Origin: an uncultured Nitrososphaera sp.
GTDB taxonomy: Archaea > Thermoproteota > Nitrososphaeria > Nitrososphaerales > Nitrososphaeraceae
Direction of reading: 5' to 3'
Length of the DNA: 8,942 nt
Assembly (NCBI GenBank): GCA_946480575.1
Contig: CAMLKF010000069.1
Coordinates: forward strand, 1-8,942
In this document: positions 6,198 to 8,942 of the stretch, in pieces
How the letters are laid out: every line of letters begins with the position of its first letter
How positions within the stretch are numbered: position 1 is the first letter of the stretch
Made by a program: the position numbers and the translations under genes
The notes under the pieces: generated by a model
Databases searched by the model: none
Told to the model about the DNA's origin: nothing
The model's input: only the letters and a program-made list of their open reading frames with translations

Positions 6198-6572
6198 CTA
6201 TTCTACCAAGACGTTTTTTATAGTCGGGACTATGAACGACGGATCGGTGTCTGGCTCCATGCTTACAAGCAGAGTCTTCTCATCGCGCAGGCTCAGCGAC
6301 ACGAACGACAGCTTTTCCATTTTAATGTAGATGTACTCTAGCTCGCCGAGGTTGCTCCTGAACTCCTTCAGATCCCTTATGCGAGAGACCGTGCGCAGAT
6401 AAAACAGATCGTCCTTGCCGTGGGCAAGAAGCGGCACAACGCTACTACGCATGCCACCTTCTAGCAGCCTGCCCTCTCTGTCCAATATTCCCGCAAACCG
6501 GATTCTCGAATCCATGTTCATGACAAGGTCGCGGAGGGTCTTCAGGCTTGTCGACGCAGGCTGCTGGACCAT
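6198..6572 (-). CDS. DUF6659-like small protein (roadblock-like fold suspected)
   Basis: The protein has 124 residues, is soluble and has no cysteines. It shows the pattern I associate with the thaumarchaeal DUF6659 family: an N-terminal helix, then S-R-I-R-F-A-G-I-L-D-R-E-G (22-34), a GGMR turn (39-42), a central helical part, L-E-Y-I-Y-I (78-83), and L-L-V-S-M-E-P-D-T-D (101-110) near the end. Alternating beta-strands and helices of this size resemble roadblock/profilin-like modules (inference). These genes are multicopy in Nitrososphaera-type genomes and uncharacterised; the family assignment is from memory. The ATG at 6572 is chosen because a TATA box (TTATATC) lies about 33 nt upstream. 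The gene is divergent from the small membrane-protein gene at 6665. Confidence 0.7.
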   Translation of the reverse strand: MVQQPASTSLKTLRDLVMNMDSRIRFAGILDREGRLLEGGMRSSVVPLLAHGKDDLFYLRTVSRIRDLKEFRSNLGELEYIYIKMEKLSFVSLSLRDEKTLLVSMEPDTDPSFIVPTIKNVLVE

Positions 6573-6600
6573 ATGTGTGTAGCATAATCCTCGTCAAGGT

Positions 6601-6609
6601 TTGATATAA
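6601..6609 (-). promoter_or_regulatory. TATA box of the DUF6659-like gene
   Basis: On the minus strand TTATATCAA lies about 29-37 nt upstream of the ATG at 6572 and is preceded by a purine/pyrimidine-biased TFB-type stretch (CTCTCC). It gives a leader of only a few nucleotides. Confidence 0.5.
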
Positions 6610-6630
6610 GGAGAGAGTTGTCTCGGAGTT

Positions 6631-6649
6631 AGAGTTATAAAATAACTCT
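6631..6649 (+). promoter_or_regulatory. Perfect inverted repeat centred on a TATA box
   Basis: AGAGTTAT (6631-6638) and ATAACTCT (6642-6649) are exact reverse complements separated by AAA. The TATA-like core TTATAAAATA (6635-6644) lies in the middle, with its centre about 25 nt before the ATG at 6665. It is therefore both the likely promoter of the rightward gene and a good operator candidate, since a dimer bound here would block TBP. GAGTT also recurs at 6615-6619, 6626-6630 and 6632-6636. Confidence 0.55.
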
Positions 6650-6664
6650 GCAAAATGTAAGGTA

Positions 6665-6886
6665 ATGTATCCCGGCGACACAGATGGTGGCAACAAAAGC
6701 AGGCTCTTGCCCATCATTTTGCTAGCAGTATCTGCCGTAGCTATCATTGCTACTATCGTCTTGTGGTTCTATGGCCTCTACTTTTTCTTTTTCTTCCTGC
6801 CGATCACGTCCACCCTTCCTTGGTCGATAAAGAGGCTCTGGCGCAGCGGGGCAAAGAAGCAGTGGAATGTAGAAGACCTGCGCTAG
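6665..6886 (+). CDS. Small membrane protein of unknown function
   Basis: The protein has 73 residues. A polar start (MYPGDTDGGNKSR) is followed by an unusually long hydrophobic stretch at about residues 14-49, with a run of five Phe (41-45) after LWFYGLYF. It then has a basic, Trp-containing tail (WSIKRLWRSGAKKQW). The hydrophobic stretch is long enough for one long or two short membrane helices with a break near residues 34-38. I do not recognise a family. The ATG at 6665 fits the TATA box at 6635-6644 as a leaderless start. It is divergent from the DUF6659-like gene and followed by a hairpin that may end transcription. The run of TTC/TTT codons is the only odd feature of base use. Confidence 0.6.
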   Translation: MYPGDTDGGNKSRLLPIILLAVSAVAIIATIVLWFYGLYFFFFFLPITSTLPWSIKRLWRSGAKKQWNVEDLR

Positions 6887-6890
6887 AAGA

Positions 6891-6911
6891 TTTTTAGCTT
6901 CTTTTGAAGCT
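6891..6911 (+). terminator. Hairpin with T-run after the small membrane protein
   Basis: Five Ts (6891-6895) are followed by AGCTTC (6896-6901), a TTTT loop, and GAAGCT (6906-6911), a perfect 6-bp stem starting about ten bases after the TAG stop at 6884-6886. The U-tract lies before the stem, unlike a bacterial intrinsic terminator, so termination would rest on the U-tract, with the stem stabilising the 3' end. Confidence 0.45.
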
Positions 6912-6926
6912 TAATGGATAAGATTG

Positions 6927-7112
6927 ATGGATATATCTAGGAGTAATACTGAAGAACAACAGAACACCAACAATAATAATGGTAATATTAAACTGAAGGT
7001 CATAGGGTGCAAGCTAACTGAAGAAGAACTTCAGAATATTATAACACCTGTAATGCATGATTGCTATAATCTGAGTCTCGTAAAACCGCCTACAGTATAT
7101 CCCCCTTTGTAA
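6927..7112 (+). CDS. AT-rich small ORF, hypothetical or remnant
   Basis: There are 61 codons from the ATG at 6927 to the TAA at 7110-7112. The N-terminus is low-complexity and Asn/Gln/Glu-rich (NTEEQQNTNNNNGN). A short core follows, KLKVIGCKLTEEELQNIITP, then VMHDCYNLSL and a Pro-rich end (KPPTVYPPL). The core, with its LTEEELQ helix start, looks protein-like. The A/T content and codon use (ATA, AAT, TTA-type) stand out from the GC-richer etf genes, suggesting foreign or decaying DNA. There is no SD and no clear TATA at the right distance, although atggataag just upstream is A/T-rich. The same reading frame continues downstream across several stops into more protein-like sequence, so this may be the 5' part of a broken gene. 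No function can be proposed. Confidence 0.4.
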   Translation: MDISRSNTEEQQNTNNNNGNIKLKVIGCKLTEEELQNIITPVMHDCYNLSLVKPPTVYPPL

Positions 7113-7124
7113 GGTTCTGTATAA

Positions 7125-7388
7125 CTTTTGGATAGGTCACTACCGCATGAAGAAGCAGTAGTTTGAAATGAGCTGGCAGCAAGAGATAGGGCGGGAGGAG
7201 AAGAAGCTTGCAGCCATCGCTGCGGAGAAGGAGCAGGCGTATGAGAACAACTCTGCAGCACGCGCTATAGAGAAGGCACAACAGATGAGTTGGAACGGCT
7301 TAGAAAGGAGCTTGACAAAGGCTTCTTCGATGACGAGGAAGCAGCACAACACAACAACACCCATCATCAAGCAACGCGGCGGCTATGA
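7125..7388 (+). pseudogene. Degenerate coiled-coil gene remnants
   Basis: The frame shared with the preceding small ORF reads LDRSLPHEEAVV, a TGA (7164-7166), NELAARDRAGGEEA, another TGA (7242-7244), then YREGTTDELERLRKEL and DKGFFDDEEAAQ to a final TGA at 7386-7388. The +1 frame between the stops (open from an ATG at 7168 to 7506) reads EEKKLAAIAAEKEQAYE. Spliced across two one-base shifts, the pieces give a charged, heptad-like coiled coil ending in an acidic segment. This is more consistent with a frameshifted gene than with either frame alone. An alternative is that the ATG at 7168 starts a genuine 112-residue protein. Its C-terminal half loses coding character and overlaps the convergent gene at 7454, which makes this unlikely. 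The tail holds CAA/CAG triplet runs (about 7340-7406) coding for Gln, Asn and Thr. Confidence 0.35.
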
Positions 7389-7453
7389 GTCAACAACAGC
7401 AGCAGACAGCGGAAACAACGTGGACGGATTTTCGGATCTTCCCGCAACGATAT

Positions 7454-7840
7454 TCATTTTTGTTGTTGTTTTCTATTCTGCGCCCATATCTCTGTCAGTA
7501 TACTGACATAGGTGGTAATAAGCTCGCCACACTCCCCCATATTATCTCTGTTTTTCTCAAGGTCGTTGCCAAACGCCATCATGAGTGACTTGGGGACCTT
7601 GAGGTGCTCGTTCATGTAGATAAGAAGCGAATAATACATCAGCTTCATGATTTCGTCGCTGTCAGCGTCTTCTTTTATCTTCATGCCCTCCATAACGTTT
7701 GACGCTACAAGCGAGAACTGAGGCGACAACAACGCCTTGCTATCCTGATCGCTTGCAAGTCTTATGGCTCCCATGTACAGCAACTCTTCGACGGCCGACG
7801 CCATCTGCTCAAAGCGCTGGCGGTCATGCTCTTCAGACAT
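7454..7840 (-). CDS. Hypothetical helical protein, third gene of a minus-strand run
   Basis: The protein has 128 residues, appears largely alpha-helical and soluble, and I do not recognise a family. The helical segments are roughly 5-30 (EQMASAVEELLYMGAIRLAS part), 38-53, 63-80 (DEIMKLMYYSLLIYMNEHL, amphipathic rather than membrane-spanning), and 103-122. There is one cysteine, C104. The end is QNRKQQQK. The ATG at 7840 is preceded by AAGGT about 10 nt upstream, a modest SD. The gene lies 30 nt after the stop of the 126-residue protein encoded at 7871-8251, so the two are probably co-transcribed. Codon use matches the GC-richer minus-strand neighbours, unlike the AT-rich stretch to its left. 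No function is proposed. Confidence 0.65.
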   Translation of the reverse strand: MSEEHDRQRFEQMASAVEELLYMGAIRLASDQDSKALLSPQFSLVASNVMEGMKIKEDADSDEIMKLMYYSLLIYMNEHLKVPKSLMMAFGNDLEKNRDNMGECGELITTYVSILTEIWAQNRKQQQK

Positions 7841-7870
7841 CGCTGCTACCTTTTGGTCGGCAAGCCTATT

Positions 7871-8251
7871 TTAGATTGCTTGTATTAGCGAGTGGTAAGA
7901 CTTCACAAAGCTGGCGTCAACGACGCCCTGCACAACATACGGCCTGCCATCTGATAGCCTGATGTCCATCGCCACCGCGCTGTAAGGTATGCCGAATTGC
8001 TCGATCTTTGACTGGTCCTCGATGTCAAAGAACTTGTCACACCTGCCGCCATCGCAGGAAAAGCCGTAAATTCTGTTAATGCGGCGATAGCCTGAGCCGG
8101 CAGCCCTGCCTCCTGCCGATCCTCTCGACTCCTCAACCATCAGGATGAAAATCTCGTTCTTGGCTTGCTTGTCGTCAAGGCAAACGTCGTTTTGCGAGAT
8201 GACGAGCTTGTGCTGTGGCAGCTGCAGGATGGCGTCGATGATCGAGTCCAT
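7871..8251 (-). CDS. Hypothetical protein with a Cys-x4-Cys loop
   Basis: The protein has 126 residues with no signal peptide or membrane helix, and the family is not recognised. It has an alpha/beta pattern: an N-terminal helix (DSIIDAILQLPQ), strands HKLVISQ and NEIFILMVEES, a Gly/Ala-rich loop (GSAGGRAAGSGYRR), a segment FSCDGGRCDKFFDIED with two cysteines four residues apart, then strands YSAVAMDIRLS and PYVVQGVVDA and a C-terminal helix (SFVKSYHSLIQAI). The strand-turn-strand near the end (MDIRLSDGRPYVVQG) suggests a beta-hairpin ligand-binding module. Two cysteines alone are not enough for a zinc site. A TATA-like box about 29 nt upstream of the ATG at 8251 suggests its own leaderless promoter, even though it follows the methyltransferase gene by only 28 nt. 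Confidence 0.65.
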   Translation of the reverse strand: MDSIIDAILQLPQHKLVISQNDVCLDDKQAKNEIFILMVEESRGSAGGRAAGSGYRRINRIYGFSCDGGRCDKFFDIEDQSKIEQFGIPYSAVAMDIRLSDGRPYVVQGVVDASFVKSYHSLIQAI

Positions 8252-8272
8252 TGTATTGATGTGGCGCCGGCT

Positions 8273-8284
8273 AGCTATATTATT
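8273..8284 (-). promoter_or_regulatory. TATA-like box inside the methyltransferase stop region
   Basis: Minus-strand AATAATATAGCT is centred about 28 nt upstream of the ATG at 8251 and overlaps the TAA stop of the upstream gene (8280-8282). It fits a leaderless internal promoter for the 126-residue protein gene. Confidence 0.45.
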
Positions 8285-8942
8285 GATCCGACGCCGCTAC
8301 CAGTGCGTGAAACAGTGACTGCTTGGCGTTGAGCGTGGAAAATGCCTTTTTCTTGCCAACTGGAACCCTCTTGACGCCCTCTACGGAAGGCAGACTCTGG
8401 TATATCGCCTCGTATCGGCGCATGAAATTATGAGGGGCGAGTTGCCTGCTTGGTCCGTCTTCGTAATAGTCGACGTTGATGACCTGTCTTTTTGACAGGC
8501 TGACGAGCCTGCCGGCCACCTGTTCGATTTCGCCGGGCAGTATATGCAAAAGGGCAGACACCGCAAGCACCAAGTCGTATTTCCTGTCAAGCTGTAGCGA
8601 CTGTATGTCTGACTCTATGAAGCGGATCTTGTCTGACTTCTTGACGTAGCTTTTTGCATTTGCCAGCTGCTCAGGCGACATGTCCATTGCTACGTACTCC
8701 TTTATGTCTGGAAATTTGACAGGACAAGGTCGGAGATCCTACCAAAGCCGCACCTGATCTCAAGGACAGTTGTTGGAAAGGGCGATATTGTTTTGAGGTA
8801 GTCCAGAAGCACATCTTCCTGAAGGCGTTTTTCCGGGTCGTACTTGAACTGCTCCTTGTACACCTTGCCGCGGGCAAGCCAGTATTCTCTTGGGTTGTAG
8901 TCGGTGAAGGCGGTACCACTTGCGATATCCATCTGGAATTCG
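8280..8942 (-). CDS. Class I SAM-dependent methyltransferase, frameshifted
   Basis: Two adjacent minus-strand frames together encode about 218 residues. The first (from an ATG at 8932) has the N-terminal helical part and SAM motif I as VLEIRCGFGRIS, ending at a TAA at 8702-8704. The second continues as PDIKEYVAMDMSPEQL, whose acidic D in VAMDMS is motif II, then KIRFIESDIQSLQL and the motif IV-like YDLVLAVSALLHI. Restoring one base in the aaattt run at 8712-8717 joins the frames exactly (SNF-PDIKEYVA). So this is either a one-base deletion in a short homopolymer, a sequencing error or a true pseudogene. Motif I also reads E-I-R-C-G-x-G where Gly is normal at the Arg position, a second lesion or polymorphism. 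The frame is open upstream of the ATG to the window edge, so the true start may lie outside. The substrate is unknown; small molecules are as likely as proteins or nucleic acids. Confidence 0.75.

Noticed and set aside
6130..6341. Two overlapping plus-strand ORFs of 60-66 codons
   Set aside because: They are antisense to the DUF6659-like gene and show no domain-like sequence or promoter.
7340..7475. CAA/CAG runs and a later TGTTGTTGTT run as a large inverted repeat
   Set aside because: These are simple low-complexity triplets about 100 nt apart on a Gln/Asn-rich stretch; pairing would be incidental.
7168..7506. 112-codon ORF starting at an ATG as an intact gene
   Set aside because: Only the first ~40 codons look coding. 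The rest is triplet-repeat and hydrophobic nonsense that overlaps the convergent gene at 7454; treated as part of a frameshifted remnant.
8935..8942. GAATTC at the extreme right end as vector or cloning junction
   Set aside because: A single restriction-site match at the edge is not evidence of vector. The methyltransferase frame also stays open through it.

Overview
The window looks like a chromosomal segment of a mesophilic or soil archaeon, most likely a group I.1b thaumarchaeote (Nitrososphaera-like). This is inferred from A/T-rich TATA-type boxes about 25-30 nt upstream of several start codons with almost no leader, from small lineage-type proteins (a DUF6659-like protein and a short zinc-finger protein), and from ETF genes that look archaeal. 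No rRNA, tRNA, CRISPR array, transposase or integrase was found.

Left part (1-1174): the first codons of a zinc-finger protein run off the left edge on the minus strand. Diverging from it are a small two-helix membrane protein (144-443) and a stand-alone HD-domain protein resembling the (p)ppGpp hydrolase half of RelA/SpoT enzymes (482-1174).

Centre (1191-5177): a tight three-gene operon has its own promoter and encodes a FixABCX-type electron-transfer module. It contains FixA/EtfB, FixB/EtfA, and a FixC-FixX fusion that carries both the FAD quinone oxidoreductase and its [4Fe-4S] ferredoxin domain. Electrons would pass from the EtfAB flavins to the FixC FAD and FixX cluster, and then to quinone and/or ferredoxin. 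In known FixABCX complexes this is flavin-based electron bifurcation. The operon ends tail-to-tail with a thioredoxin-fold redox protein (5174-5722, minus), and the two genes share a CTAG double stop.

Right part (5723-8942): an accessory-looking region of small and partly decayed genes. It holds remnants of a HEAT-like protein (5756-6171, minus), a DUF6659-like protein (6198-6572, minus), and a divergent promoter region whose perfect inverted repeat is centred on a TATA box. Next come a small membrane protein (6665-6886), an AT-rich small ORF followed by a degenerate coiled-coil gene (6927-7388), and a minus-strand run of three genes. These three are two unrecognised proteins and a class I methyltransferase that is interrupted by a one-base frameshift near the right edge.
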